The notes under the pieces were generated by a model. It ran no database searches. It was not told the origin of the DNA and saw only the letters and a list, made by a program, of their open reading frames with translations. Source: Thiohalocapsa halophila (GTDB taxonomy: Bacteria > Pseudomonadota > Gammaproteobacteria > Chromatiales > Chromatiaceae). From it: a DNA stretch of 37,515 bases. Position 1 is the stretch's first letter; each line of letters begins with the position of its first letter. A program made the position numbers and the translations under genes. The stretch covers positions 1 to 37,515 of the forward strand of contig NZ_NRRV01000054.1 of the NCBI RefSeq assembly GCF_016583825.1, read 5' to 3'. Below, in pieces: positions 8,322-16,120 of this stretch.

Positions 8322-8708
8322 GTGGAATTCTTTGCGACGGCCGCGGCCGAGGCTACCGAGACGGCGCTGCAGAGACAACTGACCATCGGCAGCCTCGCGG
8401 AGCATTGCGCGTCCATCGACGCCGTGCTGAGGGCCGAGGGTGAGAACGGGGAGATCTGGTCCCTGTGGGGGCAGTTTCAGGTGCACCGCGAGCCGATCCG
8501 TGGCGGCGTGCGCTTCACGCTGCCGCGCTGCCCCAATGCCTTGGCCTGGACGATCACCGCCGGGACCGACACACCGGCGCCCGTGGTGGTGCACTGCACC
8601 ATCAATCGCACCGAGCATGATCCGGATTTCATCGAGTCCATCGAGCTGTTCGTCGACGATTGGCGCACGGGACTGGAGCGCCTCGCTGCGGCAGCCGCCG
8701 CCGTCTGA
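8322..8708 (+). CDS. Unrecognised 128-aa protein
   Basis: A GTG start at 8322 follows GGGAGGGCGACGA, a good ribosome-binding site. I do not recognise the family. The N-terminal half is helical and Ala-rich. The middle alternates hydrophobic residues in beta-like strands (IWSLWGQFQVHREPIRGGVRF), with a Cys in TLPRCPNALAW and another in VVHCTINR. The C-terminus is a helix (IELFVDDWRTGLERL). It has no signal peptide or membrane segment. The spacing and codon use look like those of a real gene. Neighbours are convergent or divergent, so context says little. Confidence 0.6.
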   Translation: MEFFATAAAEATETALQRQLTIGSLAEHCASIDAVLRAEGENGEIWSLWGQFQVHREPIRGGVRFTLPRCPNALAWTITAGTDTPAPVVVHCTINRTEHDPDFIESIELFVDDWRTGLERLAAAAAAV

Positions 8709-8805
8709 TCCGCCGGCGCGGCACCGGCTCCGCATGCGCCCGGGGCGGCGCCGCTTGCTGTGGTGTTGGCCCCGCCGGCACTGTCATGGCCCCTGCGGTA
8801 CAAGC

Positions 8806-9474
8806 TCAGCCGGCGCCGACGCGCGCCCGCGCGTCGGCGAGCAGGGTGCGCACCTCGTCGTCGCTGGTCTGCGGGAAGGCCGCATACCAGCGCCCGACAC
8901 CGAAGAAGGGCTCGGGTGTGGCCAGGCAGACCAGGTCGTCCACCGTCGGCTCCAGCAGATCCAGCGCATCGCTGCTGGCGACGGGCACCGCCACCACTAG
9001 CGTCGAGGGCTCCTGGGCGCGCGCCGCGGACACCGCTGCGCGCATGGTGGCACCGGTGGCGAGACCGTCGTCGATGAGGATGACGCAGCTGGCCCGTATG
9101 CGCGGCGCTGGTCGCTCGCCGCGGTAGAGGCGGGCGCGGCGCGCCAGCTCCCGGCCCTCGGTTTCCGCGACGCGGTCGATGGCCCCCTCGCTGAGGCCGA
9201 GCCCGTTGACGATATCCGGATTCAGCACCTGGACGCCGCCGGTGGCGATGGCGCCCATGGCGAGCTCCGGCTGGCCGGGCACGCCGAGCTTGCGCACCAG
9301 CATCAGGTCCAGCGGTGCGTCCAGGTCCGCGGCCACCTCGGCTGCCACCGGCACGCCGCCGCGGGGTAGGGCCAGCACCAGCAGATCGTCGCGGCCCCGG
9401 TAACCGTGCACGGCCTGGGCCAGCAGACGTCCGGCCTCGGTGCGGTCGTTGAAGGGGAGTTGCACTGCGCTCAC
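8806..9474 (-). CDS. Phosphoribosyltransferase-family protein
   Basis: Protein of 222 aa from a GTG start at 9474, with GGAG 8 nt upstream. It has the type I PRTase fold: VLALPRGGVPVAAEVA near residue 38 and the PRPP-binding loop VILIDDGLATGATM near residue 128. The family is often found beside, or fused to, dienelactone-hydrolase-like proteins. The same arrangement is seen here, since the alpha/beta hydrolase gene ends 46 nt upstream on the same strand. Substrate is unknown, and these proteins are usually annotated only as predicted phosphoribosyltransferases. Because the upstream gene carries a MITE at its start, transcription of this gene may also be affected. Confidence 0.87.
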   Translation of the reverse strand: MSAVQLPFNDRTEAGRLLAQAVHGYRGRDDLLVLALPRGGVPVAAEVAADLDAPLDLMLVRKLGVPGQPELAMGAIATGGVQVLNPDIVNGLGLSEGAIDRVAETEGRELARRARLYRGERPAPRIRASCVILIDDGLATGATMRAAVSAARAQEPSTLVVAVPVASSDALDLLEPTVDDLVCLATPEPFFGVGRWYAAFPQTSDDEVRTLLADARARVGAG

Positions 9475-9520
9475 GTCGCTTGCTCCGTTGCTGTGGGTGG
9501 GGTGGAGTCGCTAGGCGGCC

Positions 9521-10186
9521 TCAGGCAGCAGACCCGAGGTGCGCGCGGAAGAAGTCCCGCGCCAGCGCAGACACCGCCTCCAGCTTGCCGGGCTCCTCGA
9601 ATAGGTGACTGGCGCCGGGAATGACCTCGATTTGCGCCGGGCTGGGCATGCGCGCGGCGGCCTCGCGGTTCAGCTCCAGCACCGTTTCGTCCAGGCCGCC
9701 GACGATGAGCAGCGTCGGCTGGCGGACATCGTCGAGGACGTCCACCGCCAGGTCCGGCCGGCCGCCGCGGGAGACCACGGCGCGCACCTGCTGCGGGCGC
9801 AGGGCCGCGGCCCCGAGCGCCGCCGCCGAGCCGGTGCTGGCGCCGAATGCGCCGATGGCGAGATGCTCGGTGCGTGCGTCTGCCGCCGCCCAGTCGACGG
9901 CGTGCACCAGTCGGCGCGTCAGCAGCGGAATATCGAAGCGATGCTCGGCGGTGCGCTGGTCGCGCGCATGCTCGTCGGGGGTGAGCAGGTCGAGCAGAAG
10001 GGTGCCGATACCGCCGCGGTTCAGGGCCTGCGCCACGGCCCGGTTGCGGCGGCTGAAACGGCTGCTGCCACTGCCGTGGGCGAACAGCACCAGGCCGCTG
10101 GCGGCATCCGGCAGGTCCAGGAAGCCCGGCAGGTCGCCGGCCTCGGTGGGGACCATGATTTCGTCGGTGCGGTGCAGGGGCATCAT
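9521..10186 (-). CDS. Alpha/beta hydrolase, dienelactone-hydrolase-like
   Basis: Protein of 221 aa with the serine-hydrolase fold: oxyanion region FAHGSGSSRFSRRN, nucleophile elbow GAFGASTGSAA, acid in VGGLDETV, and the catalytic His in PGASHLFEEPG. It pairs with the downstream PRTase gene. The 5' end is unusual: a MITE begins at 10187, immediately before the ATG-ATG at 10186/10183, and no Shine-Dalgarno is left. Removing the MITE and one target copy gives an ATG-GTC-ATG-ATG start in frame, behind CCGGAGAG. The conserved domain starts after residue 10, so translation could now begin at the ATG at 10156, or be reduced. Confidence 0.85.
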   Translation of the reverse strand: MMPLHRTDEIMVPTEAGDLPGFLDLPDAASGLVLFAHGSGSSRFSRRNRAVAQALNRGGIGTLLLDLLTPDEHARDQRTAEHRFDIPLLTRRLVHAVDWAAADARTEHLAIGAFGASTGSAAALGAAALRPQQVRAVVSRGGRPDLAVDVLDDVRQPTLLIVGGLDETVLELNREAAARMPSPAQIEVIPGASHLFEEPGKLEAVSALARDFFRAHLGSAA

Positions 10187-10423
10187 CCTAGAAACGGCAG
10201 TTGACCGCTTTGTCGCAGCTACAAGTGTTTGCGCAATTTGAGAATTCGTACCGACTTCAAGGTCACCTCCCGGGTGCGGGCCGCTACGACCCCCATGGCA
10301 CGCCCCGCGCGGCGCCCAGCTGCGTTACAACTCGTTGGAATAGGTCGGCTATTCCGCCTCGTTGTGCCTTGCTGGACGCCCCGCGGGACGCACCCTGGGG
10401 GCCGTTCAACTACCGTTTCTAGG
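10187..10423. mobile_element. 237-bp MITE, possibly IS1380-family mobilised
   Basis: Non-coding element bounded by terminal inverted repeats. The left end starts CCTAGAAACGGCAGTTGACC and the right end, reversed, starts CCTAGAAACGGTAGTTGAAC; they match at 19 of the first 21 positions. A perfect 5-bp duplication ATCAT flanks it (10182-10186 and 10424-10428). The centre is a long imperfect palindrome (about 10295-10393) around GGAATAGGTCGGCTATTCC. No transposase is encoded. Ends starting CCTAGA and 4-5 bp duplications resemble IS1380-family elements such as ISEcp1; that assignment is inference. It lies between the apparent native ribosome-binding site and the coding region of the hydrolase. Confidence 0.88.
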
Positions 10424-10428
10424 ATCAT

Positions 10429-10754
10429 GACCATCGAACTCTCCGGTTTGCTTGCGTGTCACCAAGCAGCATCCGTACCGGCCGCCTTCGCCGCGCTCGC
10501 AGGCGGCGGGCCGTCGTCAGCCCCGGCGCAGCGGGTGCAAATGCCGGTGCGAGCGGTGCTTATCCCTAAGTGTGGTCCCGGGCGCAGCGCGCTGCAGTGC
10601 GTCCGCCGGCTCGCTGCTGCCGCTCAGAGGGTCCAGGCCAGCCCCCACCCCCCCGCCGAGGCCTCGGCAGATCGGACCGCAGCAGATTGCGGTGACAGTA
10701 ACCATAACCGACAGCGCTAGCGAGCGTTTAGGCGAGGCTCCGCGAAATGGGCTG
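10429..10754. other. Intergenic region upstream of the MITE-interrupted gene
   Basis: 326 bp between the MITE and the YbhB gene. It should contain the original promoter of the hydrolase-PRTase operon, but I see no convincing -35/-10 pair. Open frames here have no recognisable protein. Apart from the stranded start site, nothing is identified. Confidence 0.5.
10432..10444 (-). promoter_or_regulatory. Stranded native Shine-Dalgarno and start of the hydrolase
   Basis: On the minus strand GGAG (10444-10441), a 6-nt spacer, then ATG at 10434-10432. From this ATG translation now enters the MITE and stops at 10219 after 71 codons. If the MITE is removed, the same ATG reads in frame into the hydrolase, so this is very likely its original start. 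Confidence 0.7.
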
Positions 10755-11198
10755 TCAGCGCTCGTAGAGGCCGACCATGCGCGCCTGCTCGATGATGTTG
10801 CCGGCGTAATCCCGCAGGAAGCTGTCGCGGTCCGGCATGCCCTGCGCCTCGGCGTCCAGGGCGTACACCCAGAAGAAGTAATGATGCGGCCCGTGGCCCT
10901 CGGGTGGATGCGGGCCGCCCCAGCCGGTCTCGCCGTAGTCGTTCGGGCCGGGGCGAAAGCTGGCCTCGCCGTTCTGCGGGATCTGCGTGGTGCCGGCGGG
11001 AATGCCGTACAGGGTCCAATGCGTGAAGCCGTTGGGCATGGGTGCGTCCGGGTCGTGGCAGATCACCGTGAGCTCCACGGTGCCCTGGGGTACCCCGCTG
11101 ATTAGCAGCTCGGGCTGGTCGTTGGCGCCGGCTTTGGCATAGCGCTCGGGGATGGCGGTGCCGGTGGCGAAGGCCGGAGAGGAGAGGGATAGCGCCAT
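10755..11198 (-). CDS. YbhB/YbcL-type PEBP (Raf kinase inhibitor-like) protein
   Basis: Protein of 147 aa with the phosphatidylethanolamine-binding protein fold. It shows the ligand-site motif ICHDPDAPMPNGFTHW, then NDYGETGWGGPHPPEGHGPH and YFFWVYALD. The bacterial family is widespread, with no firmly established substrate. The ATG at 11198 is preceded by AGGAGG at 8 nt, which settles the start; the open frame extends 20 codons further without similarity. There is no signal peptide. It lies 66 nt after the HAD-OtsB gene on the same strand and may be co-transcribed with it. Confidence 0.92.
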   Translation of the reverse strand: MALSLSSPAFATGTAIPERYAKAGANDQPELLISGVPQGTVELTVICHDPDAPMPNGFTHWTLYGIPAGTTQIPQNGEASFRPGPNDYGETGWGGPHPPEGHGPHHYFFWVYALDAEAQGMPDRDSFLRDYAGNIIEQARMVGLYER

Positions 11199-11264
11199 GG
11201 TGCATGCCTCCTGTTGGCTGGTGTGGCTTGCGATTGGGCGGGGGCGGCCGCCGGACACGCGGCT

Positions 11265-12824
11265 TCAGCGCGCGTCGGCTTCGGCTGCGGTCAGGCTTGC
11301 GAGTAGCTCGCGGACCGCGTCCGGGTCGGCGAGCCTCCACGCCGCGGCGCTGGGTTGATCCTGGGCCGCCACCAGGATGCCGATGCCGCCTTGCTTGGCG
11401 AGGGCGCGGAAGGCGTCCTCGTCGGTGTCGTCATCGCCGACGTAGATGGGGAGCACGTCCGGGCCCTCGAGGCCGAGCTTCTCGAGCAGCCAGGTGACGG
11501 CGCGGCCCTTGTCCCAGTCGATGTCCGGGCGCAGCTCGAAGATCTTCTTGCCGCCGGTGCGGCGCAGATTCGGCGCGCGGTCGGCGGCCGCGGTAACGGC
11601 GTCCTCTACCCGCGCCACCTGATCGTCGGCGACGCGGCGGTAGTGCACGGCCACGGCGAAGCGCTTGCGCTCCACCTGGGCGCCGTCGATGTCCGCGAGG
11701 CGCGCTTCCAGGGTATCGGCGGCTCGGGTGAGGTCGTCTAGGGCATCGACGCCCTCCGGCTGCTCCAGCGCGATATCCGGCCCGCGGATGTCGAAGCCGT
11801 GGCTGCCGGCGTAGATGATCTCCCGCAGGTCTACCAGGGCCTGGACGTCGTCGAGGTCGCGGCCGCTGATGATGGCCACGGGCATGACCTCGGCGGCCGC
11901 CCGCAGCGCCGCGCGCATGGCAGGCGCCAGCAGGGCGTCCTCCGGGCGCTCGACGATGGGGGTCAGGGTGCCGTCGTAGTCCAGGAACAGGGCCGGACGC
12001 CGCTCGGCGAGACGGCGCAGCAGCGGACCCGACTCCGCCAGCAGTGGTGGCGGGTCCGTGGCCTCGGCGGTGACCTTGACGCCGCAGAGGTCCCCCACTA
12101 CCAAATCGGCGCCGGCCTCGCGTAGGCTATCCCGCGCGCCGCCGCGGTCTACGCCCACCACCAGACCGAAGGCGCCGCGCCGGGCCGCGCGCACACCGGC
12201 GACGGCATCCTCCAGCACCGCAGTGCGGGCAGGCTCGCAGTGCAGCCTGGCGGCCGCCTCCAGGAAGGTGTCCGCATCCGGCTTGCCGGCGAGCTCCAGG
12301 CGCTCCGCCTCGACGCCGTCCACGCGAGCATCGAACAGGTCCGCGAGGCCGGCTTCCTCGAGGATGAGATCGCAGTTCTTGCTGGCGGTGACCACGGCGG
12401 TACGAAAGCCAGTCTCCCGCAGCCGATGCAGCAGATCCACAGCGCAGTCATAGCGCGCCACGCCCTGCTCGCTGAGCGTCGAGCGGAAACGCTGGTTCTT
12501 GCGATTGCCGAGACCCCACAGGGTCTCTTCCTCGGGCGGGTCGCTCGGCTCGCCCAGGGGCAGGTCGATGCCGCGGGCAGCGAGGAAGTGCTTGACGCCC
12601 TTGACCCGCGGCTTGCCGTCGACATAGCGACGGTAGTCACGCTGGTCGTCGAAGGGGCTGTGATCCTCGCCCTCGTGCGGGGCGCGCTCGCGCAGGTAGG
12701 CATCGAACAGATCCTTCCAGGCCGCGGCATGCACCTGCGCCGTGCGGGTCACGACGCCGTCGAGGTCGAACAGCACCGCGTCGAGTCGGGTGCGGGAGAG
12801 TGTGGCGGGCGCTGGCTCGGACAT
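11265..12824 (-). CDS. otsB: HAD (beta-PGM-like) and trehalose-6-phosphate phosphatase fusion
   Basis: Protein of 519 aa. Residues about 14-255 form a HAD domain of the beta-phosphoglucomutase type: FDLDGVVT with Asp20 and Asp22, then RVKGVKHFLAARG and the VLEDAVAGVRAA loop. Residues about 265-515 are OtsB: FLDYDGTLTPI with Asp282 and Asp284, AIISGRD, GSHGFDIRGP and YVGDDDTDEDAF. The OtsB half releases trehalose from trehalose-6-phosphate in the cytoplasm. Catalytic residues of both halves are present. The first domain could be a mutase or phosphatase acting on a sugar phosphate. In some actinobacterial OtsB1 proteins a GH65 domain lies between the two; here they are joined directly. No otsA lies in the window. 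Confidence 0.88.
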   Translation of the reverse strand: MSEPAPATLSRTRLDAVLFDLDGVVTRTAQVHAAAWKDLFDAYLRERAPHEGEDHSPFDDQRDYRRYVDGKPRVKGVKHFLAARGIDLPLGEPSDPPEEETLWGLGNRKNQRFRSTLSEQGVARYDCAVDLLHRLRETGFRTAVVTASKNCDLILEEAGLADLFDARVDGVEAERLELAGKPDADTFLEAAARLHCEPARTAVLEDAVAGVRAARRGAFGLVVGVDRGGARDSLREAGADLVVGDLCGVKVTAEATDPPPLLAESGPLLRRLAERRPALFLDYDGTLTPIVERPEDALLAPAMRAALRAAAEVMPVAIISGRDLDDVQALVDLREIIYAGSHGFDIRGPDIALEQPEGVDALDDLTRAADTLEARLADIDGAQVERKRFAVAVHYRRVADDQVARVEDAVTAAADRAPNLRRTGGKKIFELRPDIDWDKGRAVTWLLEKLGLEGPDVLPIYVGDDDTDEDAFRALAKQGGIGILVAAQDQPSAAAWRLADPDAVRELLASLTAAEADAR

Positions 12825-13233
12825 GGCGGTGTCTCGGCTGATCTGATGGGAAGCGGCCGGGCTGCGGGCGCCGCCCTGCGCAGCGCCTCGGGCGAGCCCT
12901 GCGCGCTGCGGCAGCCGCCGCGGCGGGGCGGCGTCGTGGGCTTCATGCTCCGGCAGCAAAAGCAGTGCCGTTGTCTGTTGCGCCCCGACTGCCGCGTACA
13001 CCGCGCTTGCAGACAGGGTGTTCTAAGCCTAGCGGGGCTTTGCCACCGCAGGGCGCGGCAAATGCACCGCAGGCGCCCTGCGGCAGCAGCAGGGCGCCGG
13101 GCTGTCGACGGCGGCCGACACCGCGCCCGGCTGCGGGCGGGGCACCGGCAGAACCGGGCACCAGGGGCCCGCATCTGGCGCGGATGCTGCACCCATGGGG
13201 TGTTTCGACTGGCCAGACCCCCGGAGGCGCGCC
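12825..13233. other. Divergent intergenic region
   Basis: 409 bp between the divergent otsB fusion and BON genes, so both promoters should lie here. No clear sigma-70 boxes are seen. The only distinct structure is the perfect hairpin at 13072-13098. CCGGAGG stands upstream of the BON gene ATG. Confidence 0.5.
13072..13098. promoter_or_regulatory. Perfect 10-bp hairpin in the divergent intergenic region
   Basis: GGCGCCCTGC (13072-13081), a 7-nt loop, then GCAGGGCGCC (13089-13098). It lies 135 bp upstream of the BON gene start. It could be a regulator site, a leader structure or a chance GC-rich palindrome; there is no T-tract. Confidence 0.35.
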
Positions 13234-13782
13234 ATGAGCCGACCCACAGCCAATACCCTCGCCCGGCGGCCGCACCAGGTCCTGCGCGGATCGCTATTGG
13301 CAGCACCCGTGCTGCTGACGGCTCTGTTGTCGCCGGCGGCCCAACTGTCCGCGGCCGAGGCGGGCGACACCGCCGCCGCAGCGCAGAGTGGCGCCGCCGC
13401 GCTCGCCGAAGACGAGCGCCTCGGCGAGTACGTCCGCCAGCGCCTGGCCTGGGATGCGGAGCTCGCGCCCTTCGACCTGGATGTCACGGTGGAGGACGCC
13501 GTGGTGCGGCTCTCCGGCAGCGTCGCCACCCCGGCCCAGAGCCATCGGGCGCGGCGCATCGCCGAGGCGGCGCCGGCCGCCAATGCCGTCGTCGATTCGC
13601 TGTACGTGGATTCCGCGCTAGAGCCGGCCGACAAGCGGCCGCCCGCGCCGGCAGACAAGGAGCTTGCATCCCGCGTGCGCCAGATCCTGGCACAGGACCC
13701 GGCCTTCGAGGCCGAACAGGTCGATGTCAACGCCGCGCGGTCTGTCAGACCTGCTCGCGCGCGGCTTCCACCACGCCGGTGA
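13234..13782 (+). CDS. Periplasmic BON-domain protein, second BON truncated
   Basis: Protein of 182 aa. Residues 1-41 contain a Sec signal peptide with a long hydrophobic stretch ending LSAAEA. BON domain 1 is complete (about residues 60-130; EYVRQRLAWD, DVTVEDAVVRLSGSV, VVDSLYVD). BON domain 2 starts well (LASRVRQILAQDPAFEAEQVDV) but is lost after about 25 residues and replaced by an Arg/Pro-rich tail. That tail is read antisense to the end of the convergent gene, which it overlaps by 38 bp. BON proteins bind envelope phospholipids and stabilise the outer membrane. The truncation probably reflects an old deletion at the gene junction. Confidence 0.78.
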   Translation: MSRPTANTLARRPHQVLRGSLLAAPVLLTALLSPAAQLSAAEAGDTAAAAQSGAAALAEDERLGEYVRQRLAWDAELAPFDLDVTVEDAVVRLSGSVATPAQSHRARRIAEAAPAANAVVDSLYVDSALEPADKRPPAPADKELASRVRQILAQDPAFEAEQVDVNAARSVRPARARLPPRR

Positions 13783-14449
13783 AGGGCAGCGTCCAGACTG
13801 CGACCGGCTGGGAGAGCCCCTCGCCGCCGTTGTCCGGGGTCGCCGCGCCGGGCTTGGGCTCCTCCAGCAGTGGGCGCCAGCGCTCGGCCTCGGCTGGGTC
13901 CATGATCATCAGCACCAGGGTCTCGCCCTTCGCCAGGCGCTGCTGCATGTCGTCGATGCAGGATTCCGGGATGCCCATGCGGTGGATGGCCACCGCCAGC
14001 TGCTGACCGGCGCCGGCGCCTGCCAGCACGGCACCGCCGGCACCGGCGCCGGCGGCACCGGCGACGAGCGAGCTCACCAGCGGCCCGGCAGCGGCCACGG
14101 CGCCCACGCCGGGCAGCACGAAGAGCCCGGCTGCGCCGCTCAACAGCCCGAAGATGCCGCCCCAGAAGGCGCCTAGGCCGCCCCAGCCGCGCATGCGCTC
14201 GCCGACGCCGGAATAGTAGATGCCGAGGGGGTCGTCGCCGCTCGCATCCGCCCGCCCGAGCACCGAGATGCGGTCCATCGGCGCCTCTTGATTCATCAGC
14301 AGATCCAGACGCCGATGCGCGGCTTGCGCATCGGCGTAGAAGGCCGCCAGGGCCACTCGATCCGTCTGTGCAGCGGCGCCCGCATCGGCGCAGCTATCGC
14401 CGGCATCCGCTGACTGCCGGTTTGGACTCGTCACCGCGTCATCGCTCAT
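13745..14449 (-). CDS. General-stress-like glycine-zipper membrane protein
   Basis: Protein of 234 aa. The N-terminal segment (residues about 33-70) contains FYADAQAAHRRLDLLMNQE and RISVLGR, like the general stress protein 17M/YflT and DUF1269 families. Residues about 90-155 form two Gly/Ala-rich membrane-active helices (GGLGAFWGGIFGLLSGAAGL, then a run of GAGAGG). The C-terminal domain (GIPESCIDDMQQRLAKGETL, VLMIMDP) resembles the cytoplasmic end of these proteins. Function is unknown; osmotic or general stress association is inferred from the family. The 3' end overlaps the truncated BON gene. Confidence 0.65.
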   Translation of the reverse strand: MSDDAVTSPNRQSADAGDSCADAGAAAQTDRVALAAFYADAQAAHRRLDLLMNQEAPMDRISVLGRADASGDDPLGIYYSGVGERMRGWGGLGAFWGGIFGLLSGAAGLFVLPGVGAVAAAGPLVSSLVAGAAGAGAGGAVLAGAGAGQQLAVAIHRMGIPESCIDDMQQRLAKGETLVLMIMDPAEAERWRPLLEEPKPGAATPDNGGEGLSQPVAVWTLPFTGVVEAAREQV

Positions 14450-14603
14450 GCTCTCCGCCCGCTGCCTTGCAGCTTTGGTTTGGCTTCATGCCTTAGCGCT
14501 CAGCAAAGCGCGTACCAGCCGACCAGCGCAACGAGCTTTCGCCCGCGGCCCGGTCCCGGCTGTAGGTCGGTCCGATGCTCGATCCGATGCAGGGAGGCCC
14601 GAC

Positions 14604-15977
14604 TCAGTCGCGGACGAAAAGGCGCAGGCTGCGCGGCGGAACTTGGACGTCGTTGCGGTTGGCCAGGCTCTCCAGCGGGGGGTCGCCGTCGCCATCGCTC
14701 GCGGCTGTCGGCGTGATCTCGCGGATGTCCGCCGGGGCGCAGCCGAGGGCGTCGGCGAGCTGCTGGACGCCGCGGCTCTGGGGGTGCTCCGGGTCCGGGT
14801 TGATGAGGCTGAGGCAGCGCTGGGAGCCGTGATTGGAGCGGCGCAGCAGGCCGACCAGGGGCTCGTTGCGGTCGGTGACCCGCTCCTGCGGGCCCTCTTC
14901 GCAGAGCACGGGCGTGGTGGCCTTCATGGCGTTGACGCGGGCGATGTAATCGCTGATGTCGAAGGGGGACTCGGCGCGGCCCCGCTCCCAGTCCTCCGGC
15001 GTGGTCTCCACTACGTGCAGCGATCGGCGAAAGCCGAATTCATAGCCGATGGGCATCATGACACCCGACGAGAACACCGCGGCGAACAGGTACTTGAAGC
15101 GAGACTCCCGCGCGCTGCCGCCGCTCTCGGCGGCCAGGCGCTCGGTGTCGTGGCTCTCCGGGAAGGCCACGGACGGGGCGAGGTCGCGAAAGCGACGGTA
15201 TTGGTCCAGCAGCCAGGGGGCGCGAAAATCCCACCATTTGGCGCTGTTGAAGAGATAGTCGAAGCCGGCGCCGCGCAACTGCTCCACGGCCTCCTCCGGG
15301 GCGCCCAGGCTCTCGGCAAAGAAGCAGGCATCGGCGTCCTTCTTGCGGGCGCCGCTGATGAGCCGGCCCCAGACGTCCGTCGGCAGCTTGTAGGCGGCAT
15401 CGCAGCGGAAGCCCGCGAAGCCCAGCGCCAGATAGCGGCCGATCAGGTCCTCCCAGAACCGCAGCATGGCGCCGCGGGCCGGGCGCTCGCTGTAGTCCAG
15501 CTCGGCGAGGTCTTCCCAGACCGTGACCTTGTCCGGGTCGTCCAGATCGCGCACGAAGGGCGAGCGCACATGGCCTTGCTCGTCGCGCGCGAACCACTCC
15601 GGATGGGCCTCCACCAAGACGCTGTCCTTGGCGCTGTGGTTGATGACCAGATCCAGCATGACGCGGATGCCGGCTTGTTGCGCAGCGCTACAGAATTCGC
15701 TCAGCAGCTTGTCGTCGTCGCGTGGGGGCTTGGCTCGGCCGCTGCTCTTGGCGGGCTGATTAGGGCGCAGCGCCGGGTTGAGCCGGCCCGGGTCCTTGAT
15801 GGAATAGAGGCTGCCGGAGTCGCCGGGCAGTTGCACCGGGTTCAGGAAGATCCAGTCGAAGCCCATGTCGGCGATGGCCGGCAGCCGCTGGTGCCAGTCG
15901 GGTACAGGGCCGAGCAGGGTGGGGAAGAGGTTGTAGATGCGCGGGCCCACAGGGGCCCGATGGTCGGCGGTGGTCAT
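14604..15977 (-). CDS. GH13 alpha-amylase-family enzyme, GlgE-like
   Basis: Protein of 457 aa, a GH13 barrel with all three catalytic acids: nucleophile Asp193 (GFRCDAAYKLP), acid/base Glu222 (FFAESLGAPEE) and Asp277 (FPESHDTERL). The opening IYNLFPTLLGPVPDWHQRLP and the segments LYSIKDPGRLNP and HPEWFARDEQG resemble GlgE maltosyltransferases and related glycosidases. However, the protein is shorter than GlgE and lacks its N-terminal domains. It may transfer or hydrolyse maltosyl units in the cytoplasm; exact activity cannot be assigned. It lies 143 bp after the DUF72 gene on the same strand and may be the last gene of the treZ operon. Confidence 0.8.
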   Translation of the reverse strand: MTTADHRAPVGPRIYNLFPTLLGPVPDWHQRLPAIADMGFDWIFLNPVQLPGDSGSLYSIKDPGRLNPALRPNQPAKSSGRAKPPRDDDKLLSEFCSAAQQAGIRVMLDLVINHSAKDSVLVEAHPEWFARDEQGHVRSPFVRDLDDPDKVTVWEDLAELDYSERPARGAMLRFWEDLIGRYLALGFAGFRCDAAYKLPTDVWGRLISGARKKDADACFFAESLGAPEEAVEQLRGAGFDYLFNSAKWWDFRAPWLLDQYRRFRDLAPSVAFPESHDTERLAAESGGSARESRFKYLFAAVFSSGVMMPIGYEFGFRRSLHVVETTPEDWERGRAESPFDISDYIARVNAMKATTPVLCEEGPQERVTDRNEPLVGLLRRSNHGSQRCLSLINPDPEHPQSRGVQQLADALGCAPADIREITPTAASDGDGDPPLESLANRNDVQVPPRSLRLFVRD

Positions 15978-16120
15978 ACTGGCGGTCGCTTCTGGCTGTG
16001 ATCCGATGCGGGGGTCCGATGGGAGGTGCCGATGCCGGGGTTATGGCGGGGGCGATGCTGCGGGCGCGTCCTGCACTTGCAGCGCCTGGTGCACCAGGCG
16101 CACTCGGCGAGCAGCGGCAG

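Noticed and set aside
10452..11105. 217-aa plus-strand open frame
   Set aside because: Most of it is antisense to the YbhB gene and the rest is low-complexity intergenic sequence.
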